Shown here piece by piece: positions 26,902 to 35,940 of a stretch of DNA of 64,000 nucleotides. Source of the DNA: Scytonema tolypothrichoides VB-61278. Lineage in GTDB: Bacteria > Cyanobacteriota > Cyanobacteriia > Cyanobacteriales > Nostocaceae. The DNA lies in assembly GCF_000828085.3 (NCBI RefSeq), contig NZ_JXCA02000002.1, positions 193,616-257,615 of the forward strand, written 5' to 3'. The notes under the pieces were generated by a model, which made no database searches, had not been told where the DNA came from, and was given only the letters and a program-made list of their open reading frames with translations. Each line of letters starts with the position of its first letter. Position 1 is the stretch's first letter. The position numbers were made by a program, and so were the translations under genes.

Positions 26902-27480
26902 TTAGCCCCACACAATCTGTAAATCCAAAACAAAACCAGGTAAAACTTCTTCTCCAGACAAGGTTGTGGGCGACTCTAATACTTCTTTTGGTTGCCCTTG
27001 TCTATATATTTCGACGCGGCGTGTCATTCTTTCCATCAGCCAACCTAACTTTACCCCAGCATCCATATACTCTTGCATTTTGGTGATTGTATCACTCAAG
27101 CTATCAGATGGAGACATCAGCTCTAAAACAAAATCGGGAGCGATGGGAGGAAATTTTTCGCGTTGTTCTGGTGTCAGCGCGTTCCATCTGGTTAGTTTTA
27201 TCCAAGAGACATCTGGAGAACGTGAAGAACCGTTGGGAAGTTTAAAGCAAGTGGAAGAGTCGAAGACTTCACCCAGTTGAGTTTGTTCGTTCCAAAAAAC
27301 AAATCGAGCTGTTAATTTAGCATTGCGTTTCCCTGTTTCTCCCCCCGTTGGTGGCATGACAATCAATTCTCCGTTACCATTGCGCTCAAATTTGACTTCG
27401 GGATTATCCTGGCACAGTTGGTAAAATTGGTCGTCATTAAGTTTAACGATATTTTTTAAGTTGATGGTAATAGCTGTCAT
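26902..27480 (-). CDS. Uma2 family endonuclease-like protein (DUF820)
   Basis: A 192-residue protein of the Uma2/DUF820 family, a PD-(D/E)XK-type nuclease fold that is strongly expanded in cyanobacteria. Typical sequence is ELIVMPPTGGETGKRN, SPDVSWIKLTRW, and PDFVLELMSPSDSL, where the Asp and the ELMSP Glu are the expected active-site acids, followed by a GVKLGWLM block. Function in cells is not known; members are often solitary. It stands between two unrelated genes. Confidence 0.92.
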   Translation of the reverse strand: MTAITINLKNIVKLNDDQFYQLCQDNPEVKFERNGNGELIVMPPTGGETGKRNAKLTARFVFWNEQTQLGEVFDSSTCFKLPNGSSRSPDVSWIKLTRWNALTPEQREKFPPIAPDFVLELMSPSDSLSDTITKMQEYMDAGVKLGWLMERMTRRVEIYRQGQPKEVLESPTTLSGEEVLPGFVLDLQIVWG

Positions 27481-27666
27481 AATGACCTGCCAAGAGAGAA
27501 ATTTTTAACCAGGATTTTCTTACCACATTACCATCGGCTGCAACAACCGCGCTTTTTACCTGGCAGGACGGGAATCCTGGGAAGTCTTCTTATATGCCAC
27601 AAAAAGACTTTGGAAAAATCACTCCGCCAGGTTATAGGGTTTTGGTGTGTCAAAATCAAAGTTCAA

Positions 27667-28494
27667 TCAAACTTTTGTCCGATCAGTCAAAATCTCGTAT
27701 CCAGTCTCTGTCACCAACACAGTATGCTCAAACTGAGCAGATAGAGAGTTATCCACTGTTACAGCTGTCCAACGGTCAGATAAGATCCGTGTATACTTGG
27801 AACCAGCATTTAAAATAGGTTCAATAGCCAGCGTCATCCCCGCACGCAGTTTGACGTTAGGCATTTCGCGAGTACGGAAGTTAAAAACCGAGGGTTCTTC
27901 ATGTAGGTTACGACCAACACCGTGTCCGGTAAAATCTTCTACCACAACAAACTTGTTTGCTTTGACATGATCTTCAATTGCCCCAGCAATATCCATCAGG
28001 TCGTTTCCTGCTTTCACCTGTTCAATGCCTTTAAAAAGAGTTTCTTCTGCAACACGAATCAGTCTGGCTGCTTCTGGAGTGACTTGTCCAACAGCTATTG
28101 TGATGCAAGAATCACCATGAAAGCCTTGGTAATATGCGCCAGTATCAACTTTTAAAACATCTCCAGTGCGAATAACTTTTTTTGCACTAGGGATGCCATG
28201 TACAACTTCATTGTTAATACTAGAGCAGATAGAACCAGGAAAGCCGTGATATCCCTTAAAACTTGGTGTTGCGCCCATTTCCCTGATACGTTTTTCCGCA
28301 TGAGCATCCAAATCAGCGGTCGTCATACCTGGCTTGACCAGCTCAGAAATTTCTTTTAGCACAGTTGCCACTATTTTTGCGGATTGCCGCATAATGTCAA
28401 TTTCACGCGGCGATTTAATTTCAATTCCTCTACGTTGTCTTTTTTGACCGTTGTTTTGAACTGGCTGAAAAAGCAGGTTACTGAGAATGTTCAT
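27667..28494 (-). CDS. map: Type I methionine aminopeptidase
   Basis: A 275-residue enzyme that removes the initiator methionine from new proteins. The two-metal site is visible: D117 (VDTGA), D128 (HGDSC), H191 ([10 protein letters not shown]), E225 (LAIEP) and the Glu of [10 protein letters not shown] near the C-terminus. The first 25 residues form a basic extension ([10 protein letters not shown]) before the catalytic fold. The length is normal for cyanobacterial type I enzymes. Cyanobacteria usually have several map paralogues. Confidence 0.95.
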   Translation of the reverse strand: MNILSNLLFQPVQNNGQKRQRRGIEIKSPREIDIMRQSAKIVATVLKEISELVKPGMTTADLDAHAEKRIREMGATPSFKGYHGFPGSICSSINNEVVHGIPSAKKVIRTGDVLKVDTGAYYQGFHGDSCITIAVGQVTPEAARLIRVAEETLFKGIEQVKAGNDLMDIAGAIEDHVKANKFVVVEDFTGHGVGRNLHEEPSVFNFRTREMPNVKLRAGMTLAIEPILNAGSKYTRILSDRWTAVTVDNSLSAQFEHTVLVTETGYEILTDRTKV

Positions 28495-28599
28495 GGGAAA
28501 TTAATAATTATTTGTGCCTTGTCTGTTGTATGTCAATAGTTCTTCTAAGTTTGTTGAGAAATAAGTAGCTAGACAAAAGTAAAGTTAACTGTGTGACAA

Positions 28600-28627
28600 G
28601 GGAACAGGGAACAGGGAACAGGGAACA
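28600..28627. repeat. Tandem heptamer repeat (GGAACAG)n
   Basis: Four consecutive copies of GGAACAG, a short tandemly repeated repetitive (STRR) sequence typical of filamentous cyanobacteria. Confidence 0.9.
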
Positions 28628-28855
28628 GAAAAGGCTTTCAGGGATTTTACTTTTCTTAACATAGTGGATTTTATTTATGTCCAGGTACTTAATACTTGTA
28701 TCTCAATCTTTAATGTAACTTAATTTTTTGCCAGAAGCTGTTCCAATGAACTACCCCACCATCGGGCGCGGATGGGGTTTCGCTCCCCGACTCCGCCGCA
28801 CGATTAGATTAGTGTCTCCTCATTCGCCCTAGTTGCTTCCGAGAACCAGGATGCT

Positions 28856-28946
28856 AGGACTTACGCACGCGCGACTAAAAACAACGGGTTGAGATTGCTT
28901 CTTGAAGGTCGCAATGACTATAGTTACATTGTTGTGCGTAAGTCCT
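28856..28946. repeat. 91-bp MITE-like element with 13-bp terminal inverted repeats
   Basis: AGGACTTACGCAC at 28856-28868 is the exact reverse complement of GTGCGTAAGTCCT at 28934-28946. The interior has no reading frame. The element lies 23 bases beyond the 3' end of the F420-reductase-like gene. Confidence 0.8.
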
Positions 28947-28969
28947 GTATGCTTACACCTACTGGTCAA

Positions 28970-29602
28970 TTAACGCCGGAGCAACCTGAAGCCAATCTCT
29001 CCACCCATGTTCTGACCATAAGCCAGTTGTACCAAGAGCATCATTGCTGGTTCGACAAAGCGTGCATTCTTCAGTGGTCCGGCGTCAACTGGCTCAACTT
29101 CGATTTCACGCAATAACCCAGCGACAACCTGCTTGGCTTGAGCGTCATCACCACAGTAGAAAACAGTTGCTTCCTGTTCACCAAATTTTCGTGAAGGAGA
29201 GTACAGGACTTCCGCAAAAACGGGTAACGCTTCAACAAGGCGCGCACCAGGAGCAAGCTTTGCAATCTCCTCAGCCCCTGAAGTCGTTGTCCCAACTGCC
29301 ATCCCGCTCATATCTGGTGTCAGTGCATTAACACAACTGAAAAGGATTTTCCCGTCTAACGAACCGGCAGCTTTCAAAGCATCTGGCACAGCTGCCCAAG
29401 GCACAGACAGCAGGACGACATCAGCGAACTGGACAGCTTCTGCTGGCGTACCAACACGAACACTTGGATCGATTGATTCTGCCACGGACTTCAGCTTCTC
29501 CATATCACGTGAGTAACTGAACATGAGGTTGTGACCATTGTTTGCCCAGAACTTTCCCAAGCCGCTGCCCATTTTCCCAGCACCAATGATACCGATGTTC
29601 AT
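28970..29602 (-). CDS. NADPH-dependent F420 reductase-like oxidoreductase
   Basis: A 210-residue NAD(P)-binding Rossmann protein of the F420-dependent NADP reductase (coenzyme F420-dependent NADP oxidoreductase) family. The dinucleotide motif is GIIGAGKMGSGLGKFW at the N-terminus; SYSRDMEKLK fits the NADP-binding second strand, and LLSVPWAAVPDAL and SCVNALTP are family features. Many family members act on other cofactors or substrates, so F420 use is not implied; cyanobacteria generally make FO but not full F420. It follows the SDR gene by 41 bases on the same strand, probably as one operon, opposite the divergent HxlR-type regulator. Confidence 0.85.
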   Translation of the reverse strand: MNIGIIGAGKMGSGLGKFWANNGHNLMFSYSRDMEKLKSVAESIDPSVRVGTPAEAVQFADVVLLSVPWAAVPDALKAAGSLDGKILFSCVNALTPDMSGMAVGTTTSGAEEIAKLAPGARLVEALPVFAEVLYSPSRKFGEQEATVFYCGDDAQAKQVVAGLLREIEVEPVDAGPLKNARFVEPAMMLLVQLAYGQNMGGEIGFRLLRR

Positions 29603-29643
29603 ATTTTTGTTTCCTTGATTGCAGTAGAAATTGCTTTTTTGGG

Positions 29644-30360
29644 TTATGCCGACTGATTCGCTGGTGTGATCAGCAGGCGACCAATATTCACGTTGCTAGG
29701 TTGATCCAGTAGGAATCGAATTGCTCTGGCGATGTCCTCTGCGACAAGCGGTTGTTCTATTGCAACCATTTGCTTTTCCTCTTCACTCCAGTTTTGGTAA
29801 AGGTTCGTCGCTACCTTACCCGGTTCAATACAGCCAACGCCAACCCCAGAACCCGCCAACTCTAACCGCAAACAATCGGTAAACGATTCTATGGCATGTT
29901 TAGTACCACAGTAAGCTGCCATTGTCGGGTAGTTCGTCGTCCCTGAAATGCTAGACAGATTGACGATAAATCCATTGCCATTTTGTTTGAAGTGCCTTGC
30001 AAACACATAAGCGATGCGAAAAGCCGCTTCAACATTGATGCGTACCATCTGGCAAAGTGCTTCAATATCAACAGTTTCCACTGAACCAACGACCATCACC
30101 CCAGCATTATTCACCAGCGCATCTGCCTGACCAAACGAGCTAAGTGCCTGCTCTAACAAGCGTTTGGGTAAGTCTGGATCAGTCACCTCACCAGCAACAA
30201 ACGTAGCATGGGTGAGGCTGGCTGCTAACTTGTTGAGTTTATCTTCACTCCTAGCGGTGAGGACGAGATTCATTCCAGCAGCATCCAATTCGCGAGCAGT
30301 CGCTTCACCGATACCGCTGCTTGCTCCGGTGATGATGGCAACTTTATTTTGTAAGTCCAT
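29644..30360 (-). CDS. Short-chain dehydrogenase/reductase
   Basis: A 238-residue SDR oxidoreductase. The cofactor motif is ITGASSGIGEA (residues 9-19), the NAG motif is NNAGVMVVG, and the catalytic Ser and Tyr-x3-Lys occur as SSISG and YCGTKHA. The ATG at 30360 starts right before the Rossmann fold; the frame is open 45 bases further upstream. It is the first gene of a likely two-gene operon with the F420-reductase-like gene, and its start is 76 bases from the divergent regulator. The substrate is unknown. Confidence 0.92.
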   Translation of the reverse strand: MDLQNKVAIITGASSGIGEATARELDAAGMNLVLTARSEDKLNKLAASLTHATFVAGEVTDPDLPKRLLEQALSSFGQADALVNNAGVMVVGSVETVDIEALCQMVRINVEAAFRIAYVFARHFKQNGNGFIVNLSSISGTTNYPTMAAYCGTKHAIESFTDCLRLELAGSGVGVGCIEPGKVATNLYQNWSEEEKQMVAIEQPLVAEDIARAIRFLLDQPSNVNIGRLLITPANQSA

Positions 30361-30436
30361 ATCATTTATAAATCTATCTTGGTAAGAGATACCACAGGCA
30401 ATCAATAGTTACCAAATTGATACTAATGAAGTTGTT

Positions 30437-31207
30437 ATGAGAGCATCACAGTTGGCAACAGAATATAATTGTCCTGTCCAGGTAACCCTTGAGGTGATTG
30501 GCGGCAAATGGAAGTGTGTCATCTTGTGGTGGCTAAGACGAGATGCAAAGCGGTTTGGGGAATTGAGACTTTTGATTCCTGGAATTACTCAAAAGGTTTT
30601 GACGCAACAGTTACGTGAACTGGAACGAGATGGGCTGATTCGTCGAGAAACTTATCGAGAGACACCGCCTCGGGTTGAATACTCGCTGACACCTTATGGT
30701 GAGACAATTCGACCGATCACAGAATTGATGTGTGACTGGGGCAAAAGCCATAAATCAGAGTATGAGTTCGGGTATCTCCGGCTCAAAGGCTTACGAATAT
30801 TGGTCGTGGCGGCTGAAGCTGAGGTACGCGTTAAGCGAAGCTCTACCGTTAGCGAAGCGTGTCCGGAGGACATAGGTAATCGCCTACGCATAGTGCTTGA
30901 AGAACGTAATGTCCACGTGATTGCAGTTGTATCAGTTCGTGCAGCACTCGAAGTGTTGCTTCAACAGCCACCACAAGCGCTAGTCGTTGATATTGGAGCA
31001 TTAGGTGAAGACAGTTATGCTCTCATTCGTCAGTTAAGAAATCTTTCCGTGGAGCAAGGCGGTCAAATTCCAGCCCTCGCGCTAACCAATAATGATTTAG
31101 AGCGCTCACGAGTCATCAAAGAGGGCTTTCAAGTCCATTTAGCCAAACCATTCGATCCAGTGGAATTGGTTGCCATCCTCGCTAGCCTCACTAGTTACTC
31201 CCAATGA
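30437..31207 (+). CDS. HxlR-family regulator fused to a degenerate receiver domain
   Basis: A 256-residue protein. The HxlR winged-helix domain is at about residues 10-105 (CPVQVTLEVIGGKWKCVILWWL, LTQQLRELERDGLIRRE, VEYSLTPYG). A receiver-like domain follows from about residue 115 to 250. The receiver lacks the usual Asp-Asp pocket (VVAAEAEV instead of VVDDE), but keeps a possible phosphoacceptor Asp in ALVVDIGALGEDSY and the Lys in HLAKPFDPVEL. Residues encoded by about 30826-30874 match the cyanobacterial repeat phrase GCGAAGCGTGTCCGGAGGA, an in-frame repeat insertion in the first receiver helix. It is divergent from the SDR operon, which it probably controls. Confidence 0.85.
   Translation: MRASQLATEYNCPVQVTLEVIGGKWKCVILWWLRRDAKRFGELRLLIPGITQKVLTQQLRELERDGLIRRETYRETPPRVEYSLTPYGETIRPITELMCDWGKSHKSEYEFGYLRLKGLRILVVAAEAEVRVKRSSTVSEACPEDIGNRLRIVLEERNVHVIAVVSVRAALEVLLQQPPQALVVDIGALGEDSYALIRQLRNLSVEQGGQIPALALTNNDLERSRVIKEGFQVHLAKPFDPVELVAILASLTSYSQ
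30826..30874. repeat. Dispersed repeat inserted in frame in a coding region
   Basis: Contains GCGAAGCGTGTCCGGAGGA, the same repeat type as CGTAGCGTGCCCGGAGGACT near 3586. Here it sits within the receiver domain of the HxlR fusion gene and adds roughly sixteen residues without breaking the frame. Confidence 0.65.
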
Positions 31208-31290
31208 TAGTACTATTTTGTTACGATTTGTGCTAAAAATTCCAATTCAGCTCTACGAACAAGGCTTAGGGAAATCACCAAACACATTCA

Positions 31291-31740
31291 TTAACCTGCA
31301 CTTGGGGAAGTATTTACCTCCAACCAGTAATCTACAAATGCCTGAATCGTCTTTTGCAGTTCTTGAGCATCCATTGGCTTAATCAGATAGCCGTTTGCGC
31401 CTTTCTGGTAGCACAGTTCAATATCTTTTGGGTTAGATGATGTGGTGAAAACAACGATAGGGATTTCTCGAAAGCTCTTATCTTGCTTCAGCCGTTCCAG
31501 GATGTCACGACCATCAATACCTGGCAAATTCAGGTCAAGCAAGATAACAGAAGGTCTTGGCGCTAAGTCAGGGTCTTGATAATTCCCTTCTTTATAGAGA
31601 AAGTCTAAAACCTCATCTCCATTAGTACAGCGATATATGGGGTTCGGAACAGCCAGCCGCCGCATCAGGCGTTGTAGCATCCTAAAATCCTCATTGCTGT
31701 CCTCAACAACCAGCAGTGGTTCATTGAGTTTTGTGGTCAT
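31291..31740 (-). CDS. CheY-like response regulator (Rcp1 type)
   Basis: A 149-residue single-domain receiver. Acidic residues VVEDSNED at the N-terminus, phosphoacceptor D69 in ILLDLNLPGIDG, the Thr/Ser of VVFTTSSNP and the Lys of GYLIKPMD are all present. The extended insertion GNYQDPDLAPRP is characteristic of Rcp-type phytochrome response regulators. It is 49 bases downstream of the phytochrome kinase gene and on the same strand, so it is the expected phosphotransfer partner. The ATG at 31740 is preferred over an upstream in-frame codon at 31767. No output domain is attached. Confidence 0.9.
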   Translation of the reverse strand: MTTKLNEPLLVVEDSNEDFRMLQRLMRRLAVPNPIYRCTNGDEVLDFLYKEGNYQDPDLAPRPSVILLDLNLPGIDGRDILERLKQDKSFREIPIVVFTTSSNPKDIELCYQKGANGYLIKPMDAQELQKTIQAFVDYWLEVNTSPSAG

Positions 31741-31789
31741 GACTTCAAAAATCGTATTATATATCAATGTTTTGTAATATAATTTTACT

Positions 31790-34072
31790 TCAATATAGCG
31801 TAAAATAGAATGCTGACCCAGTGTCTACAGTCGATTTAACCCAAATATGACCACCGTGACGCTCAACAATTTTCTTAGAAATAGCTAACCCAGCACCTGT
31901 ACCCCCACCATACTTTTCTTGAGAGTGGAGGCGCTTAAAGAGCCTGAAAATATTTTGGTGGTGATGTTCTGGAATACCAATGCCGTTATCTTGTATATAA
32001 AAGACATAAGGTGCTGAAGTTGGCAGTTGCTGTTGAAGCAACCCCACCTCCTGCTGCTCATTAATATCCAAATAACCAATTTCAACCCATTTATCTGGCT
32101 TATCATTGTATTTCAACGCATTGATAATCAAGTTACTAAAAACTTCGCTCACAAGAACTGGGTCACATTGAATCGTGGGCAAACGTCTAGGGATGCGAAT
32201 ATCCAACTGAGATGGCGAACGACTGGCACGTACAAGATCAATCACTTGGTGGAGCAATCCGTTGAGGTCAGTTGCTTGCAGGTTCAGTTGAGCTTGCCCT
32301 AACAGGGAAAGTCTCAGAAGTGAATTAATGAGAGTTTCCATGCGTATGGATAAGGATACCACTGTCTCTAGGTACTCAACTCCATCCTCATCTAGCAGTT
32401 GAGCGTAATCTTCCAGCAATATATTTGAGTAGTTATAAATACCGCGCAAAGGTTCTTTTAAATCATGAGAAGCGGCGAAGGCAAAAGAACCAAGTTCGTG
32501 GTTGCTGCGCTCTAACTCTTGATTGATTTTGGCTAACTCATCCGCCTTAGATAGTACAATGCCGACAATTGCGTTGCGCAGAGCGATCGCACTCTCAAGT
32601 TCACACGATTTCCAAGCTAGCGAAGTCAATCGAACCGTTTCTTGCCACAGTTCAAAGGATGTTCGCGGACAAAGCGTCACACTACCATCAGCTTTAATCT
32701 GAATTGATTCATTCGGCTGACCTGCCCAGTTTACCGTTTGGATAACTTCAGGACGAAACCAGAGGATATAATAGCGCCGAACTTTAGAAATTCGCAACAC
32801 CAGCAAACCACTTGCAGTATCTTTGAAAGCAATAGCTTCTGGGTAAAGCTTAGGCAAAGAATTGGTGGAAAAGAGATTGTCACTGATTTGAGTATCAACC
32901 CATTCTATAAGGGCGCGAACTTCCTCAATTGTTGGTGTTGCACCTACAAGCGTAATATCATCATCTAAACAAACTGCAGCTCCTCGAGCATTGACGATAT
33001 CTAGTAAGCGAAGTTCAGGATAAACAAGTGCTTCTCTAAAGTTTTCTGCCCCGGATATCGACTTTATGAAATCAGCCTGTAGTGATTGAAGCTTAACCTT
33101 ATAGTCAAATTCCGATTGATTGACTTTCTGTTCTAATTCCAACGACACAATCTGTCCTAAAAATTCGCAAATTTTCCGCACTTCGTAAGGAATATACTTG
33201 TGTGTTTGATGATGGCAAGAAATTAATCCCCAGAGTGTTTGCTCCTTAATAAGCGCTATCACCAGGATGGCTGCTACACCCATGTTTTGATGATATTCAA
33301 CACAGCAGGGATGAGTACTTCTAAGTACGGACAAGCCTAAGTCAACAGATGTAGAATGCATTTCGGGATTTTCAGCCGCAGTCAACTCTACAGCTTGGGC
33401 ATTCATATCGGGAATGAATCGAAGCAAACAGCGCTTATACAACTCTCTAGCTTGCTGAGGGATATCCGTAGAAGGATAATGTAGTCCTAAATAAGGTAAT
33501 AAATTATCTTTTTTGACTTCAGCAACTACGGAACCTGCTCCTACTTGGTCGAATTGATAGACCATCACTCTATCAAACTCCGTAATTTTTTGCACTTCGG
33601 ATGCTACAATGTGCAAGAAATCTGTGAGGTTGGATGTCTTTCGCATTTTGGCGATCGCCTCTTGCGCCAAGGCATAAAAGCTCAAAAAGCTGATCTGATT
33701 GATAGAATCAGTTGGTTCTAGCTCAAGAATCACAGTACTTTCTGTACGATGAGCAACAGCATCAAAATATTGCTCACCCTTTGAAGTCTGGATACACAGC
33801 TTGAAAGAATAAACGCTACTTCCCGAATGTTGCCAAAACTGCTCAATAGCTTTCACTTGTTCTGCCTTAAGCAGAGTACTGAGGGGTTGATTGAGTAAAT
33901 CACGTGGGTCTTTACCTAAAAAATCCTGAGTATTATTGCTCAGCAGTAGAATTTCTAGCTGAGGACTAAGCACCAGTAGTACGCCATGAGGCTGGATCGA
34001 GTTAGGCAGATGAATTGGTTCGTGGTGAATCAGGTTGGTAACTTGGGTAGGGGTAATATCAGATTGGCTCAT
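31790..34072 (-). CDS. Cyanobacterial phytochrome histidine kinase (Cph1 type)
   Basis: A 760-residue photoreceptor with PAS, GAF, PHY, HisKA and ATPase domains in order. The N-terminal PAS has IHLPNSIQPHG without the N-terminal Cys used by biliverdin-binding phytochromes. The GAF domain carries DIP at 203-205 and, in STHPCCVEY, Cys256 at the Cph1 chromophore position, followed by a second Cys257, so phycocyanobilin attachment is expected. The H-box is FAASHDLKEPLRG; N and G boxes are present (NLIINALKYND, DNGIGI, GTGAGLAIS). It is followed by an Rcp1-type regulator. The ATG at 34072 is chosen over an in-frame TTG at 34093. Confidence 0.93.
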   Translation of the reverse strand: MSQSDITPTQVTNLIHHEPIHLPNSIQPHGVLLVLSPQLEILLLSNNTQDFLGKDPRDLLNQPLSTLLKAEQVKAIEQFWQHSGSSVYSFKLCIQTSKGEQYFDAVAHRTESTVILELEPTDSINQISFLSFYALAQEAIAKMRKTSNLTDFLHIVASEVQKITEFDRVMVYQFDQVGAGSVVAEVKKDNLLPYLGLHYPSTDIPQQARELYKRCLLRFIPDMNAQAVELTAAENPEMHSTSVDLGLSVLRSTHPCCVEYHQNMGVAAILVIALIKEQTLWGLISCHHQTHKYIPYEVRKICEFLGQIVSLELEQKVNQSEFDYKVKLQSLQADFIKSISGAENFREALVYPELRLLDIVNARGAAVCLDDDITLVGATPTIEEVRALIEWVDTQISDNLFSTNSLPKLYPEAIAFKDTASGLLVLRISKVRRYYILWFRPEVIQTVNWAGQPNESIQIKADGSVTLCPRTSFELWQETVRLTSLAWKSCELESAIALRNAIVGIVLSKADELAKINQELERSNHELGSFAFAASHDLKEPLRGIYNYSNILLEDYAQLLDEDGVEYLETVVSLSIRMETLINSLLRLSLLGQAQLNLQATDLNGLLHQVIDLVRASRSPSQLDIRIPRRLPTIQCDPVLVSEVFSNLIINALKYNDKPDKWVEIGYLDINEQQEVGLLQQQLPTSAPYVFYIQDNGIGIPEHHHQNIFRLFKRLHSQEKYGGGTGAGLAISKKIVERHGGHIWVKSTVDTGSAFYFTLY

Positions 34073-34302
34073 AGCTTGACTCACGAGAACCAAACTTATT
34101 TGTTTTACGATACCGCAATTAAACGTTACATAAAAATATTAACCAATAACTATAGGAATCCGGTTTGGTTTAGTGAAATGACTTGCTTAGGGAGGGAACG
34201 CTTAACTCTAATAAAGGCTCTTTGAGGTGTACTAGCTAGTGCAAAAATCTTTGGAGGAATTCTATAGTCATGATGAACTCCTCATCTCTCTCACTTTCTC
34301 CC

Positions 34303-35829
34303 TTATTCTTGCGTCAGAGGTAAACCCAACCAATCACTTAATTCATGAGCAAGCCATTCAATTTCTGGTTCAGATTTAATAGGACCATGAGTACCGCCAA
34401 GCTGATACTTATGCACTCCTGCCCAAATGATCAATTGAGGTAGAATTTCAACTCTGTTACCCTGAGAGTCTGTTTTAAAGGTCTTGGGCGAGTACACTAA
34501 CTTAGTGATATCCTGTGTTGGTGATGAAGCAACACGATTGAATTTCAAGCCAAAAAAATCCCAGATGAAGGCAATTTTTTCCCGATTTAAACGAAGTCGA
34601 GTCCTTCTGCACAAAGGAAAGAAAATCCAAGACAACATCTGAAAACCAGCGCCCCAAAAGGGAAGCGAGAATAAAACAAAGGGTATGTTTATGGGAAAAG
34701 GTGCAGCGAGGGCGCTAATTGTCCAAAAAAGAATAAAAGAATTCCAAGAAATAGCAAACAAAACCATGAATGTCATCGACGGCTGAAAACCTGTCGGTGG
34801 AATCAGAAGCTCAAAAGAATTTTCATCTTTCTTGAGTGTGATTTTGCTTCCTGCTGGTTTCGTCATTTTGATGGTTAAACTATGACGTCCAGACTCATCT
34901 TTCCTGTTAAGCTTTTGCAAAATCTCTTGATCTTTACTAGTCCAATGTTGACCATCCCAATACCAAATCCCTCTCTTCTTGTCTGTGAGGTGCATTTGTT
35001 CTGGCTGCTGTTGTTGTAAAAGTAGTGGATGTTCCAAAGCAGCTAATGCTTCACGCGCAGAACTCAACCGTCGTTCTAAACTAGGTTCCGAGATCCGGCG
35101 CAACCACTCAGTTAAAATAGGACTCAGAGTTGCCGCCTGCTCAAATTGAATCCGTAAGTCCTTTTGAGGTAAATCTGCTGGTTGTGTCCCCGTGACTAAG
35201 TAAATTAAAGTCGCACCCAAGCTGTAGAGATCAGATGCAGGAACCGTGCGTCCACCAAATTGCTCTGGTGGCATATAGCCATAAGTTCCAACTACAGTCA
35301 TTGTGCCGCCTTCAGAGGCTGCGACAGTCTGCACCGAGCCAAAATCTACCAAGTATATTTGACCTACACTATTACCAGAGCGATTTGTCAGCAAAATATT
35401 ACTAGGCTTAATATCTCGGTGGATTGTAGGAGGTTTATGCTCATGTAAGTATATGAGAATTGTTAAAAGTGCTTTAGCTATTTGTTTGACTTCTGCTTCT
35501 GTAAAAGTACGCCCAGCTTTGATGTATTCGTCCAATGTTTGCGCTGGGATATAAGTTTGTACAAGAGCAAACCCTTTGATATTTGATGAATTTATCTCAA
35601 AATAGTCTAAATAGCGAGGAATAGACGGATGTGCTATTTTTTTGAGAGTTTCAGCTTCTCGCTCAAACAGCTTGAGATCCTCCCACTCAAAGTCACTGCT
35701 AAAAGACAGTAACTTGACAACCACCATTTCACCAGTTACAAGATCACGAGCTAAAAGCGTCCGTCGCCCAGCCTTTTTTCCCAATTGCTGCTGTATTTCG
35801 TAGCGATCGCCTAATACTTGACCATTCAT
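34303..35829 (-). CDS. Serine/threonine protein kinase with C-terminal membrane segment
   Basis: A 508-residue Hanks-type kinase. Catalytic residues are visible: Lys39 in VVVKLL, HRDIKPSNIL at 137-146, DFG at 162-164 and the APE-like GYMPPEQFGG. The glycine loop (LGKKAGRRT) is atypical, as is common in cyanobacterial kinases of this subgroup. After residue 290 a linker with WYWDGQHWTSKDQ leads to two hydrophobic helices (about 350-410) and a C-terminal beta-rich cytoplasmic region. The protein is therefore membrane-bound with an N-terminal kinase. Target unknown. Confidence 0.9.
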   Translation of the reverse strand: MNGQVLGDRYEIQQQLGKKAGRRTLLARDLVTGEMVVVKLLSFSSDFEWEDLKLFEREAETLKKIAHPSIPRYLDYFEINSSNIKGFALVQTYIPAQTLDEYIKAGRTFTEAEVKQIAKALLTILIYLHEHKPPTIHRDIKPSNILLTNRSGNSVGQIYLVDFGSVQTVAASEGGTMTVVGTYGYMPPEQFGGRTVPASDLYSLGATLIYLVTGTQPADLPQKDLRIQFEQAATLSPILTEWLRRISEPSLERRLSSAREALAALEHPLLLQQQQPEQMHLTDKKRGIWYWDGQHWTSKDQEILQKLNRKDESGRHSLTIKMTKPAGSKITLKKDENSFELLIPPTGFQPSMTFMVLFAISWNSFILFWTISALAAPFPINIPFVLFSLPFWGAGFQMLSWIFFPLCRRTRLRLNREKIAFIWDFFGLKFNRVASSPTQDITKLVYSPKTFKTDSQGNRVEILPQLIIWAGVHKYQLGGTHGPIKSEPEIEWLAHELSDWLGLPLTQE

Positions 35830-35940
35830 TATTATTGCTTATGGATATAAATTTAAAACCTATTTATTTATTTTATTTTCCTAGCCTAGCTAGAAACATA
35901 TCTTTTTTTGAATTTTGAATGCGTGAATTTTGAATTGCCT

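Larger units (their letters stand above)
28495..28969. other. Repeat-bearing intergenic region
   Basis: 475 bases upstream of map (minus strand). It holds four tandem heptamers GGAACAG (about 28600-28627), a G+C-rich repeat phrase around 28760-28800, and a short palindromic element with 13-bp terminal repeats (28856-28946). No gene is seen. Confidence 0.65.
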
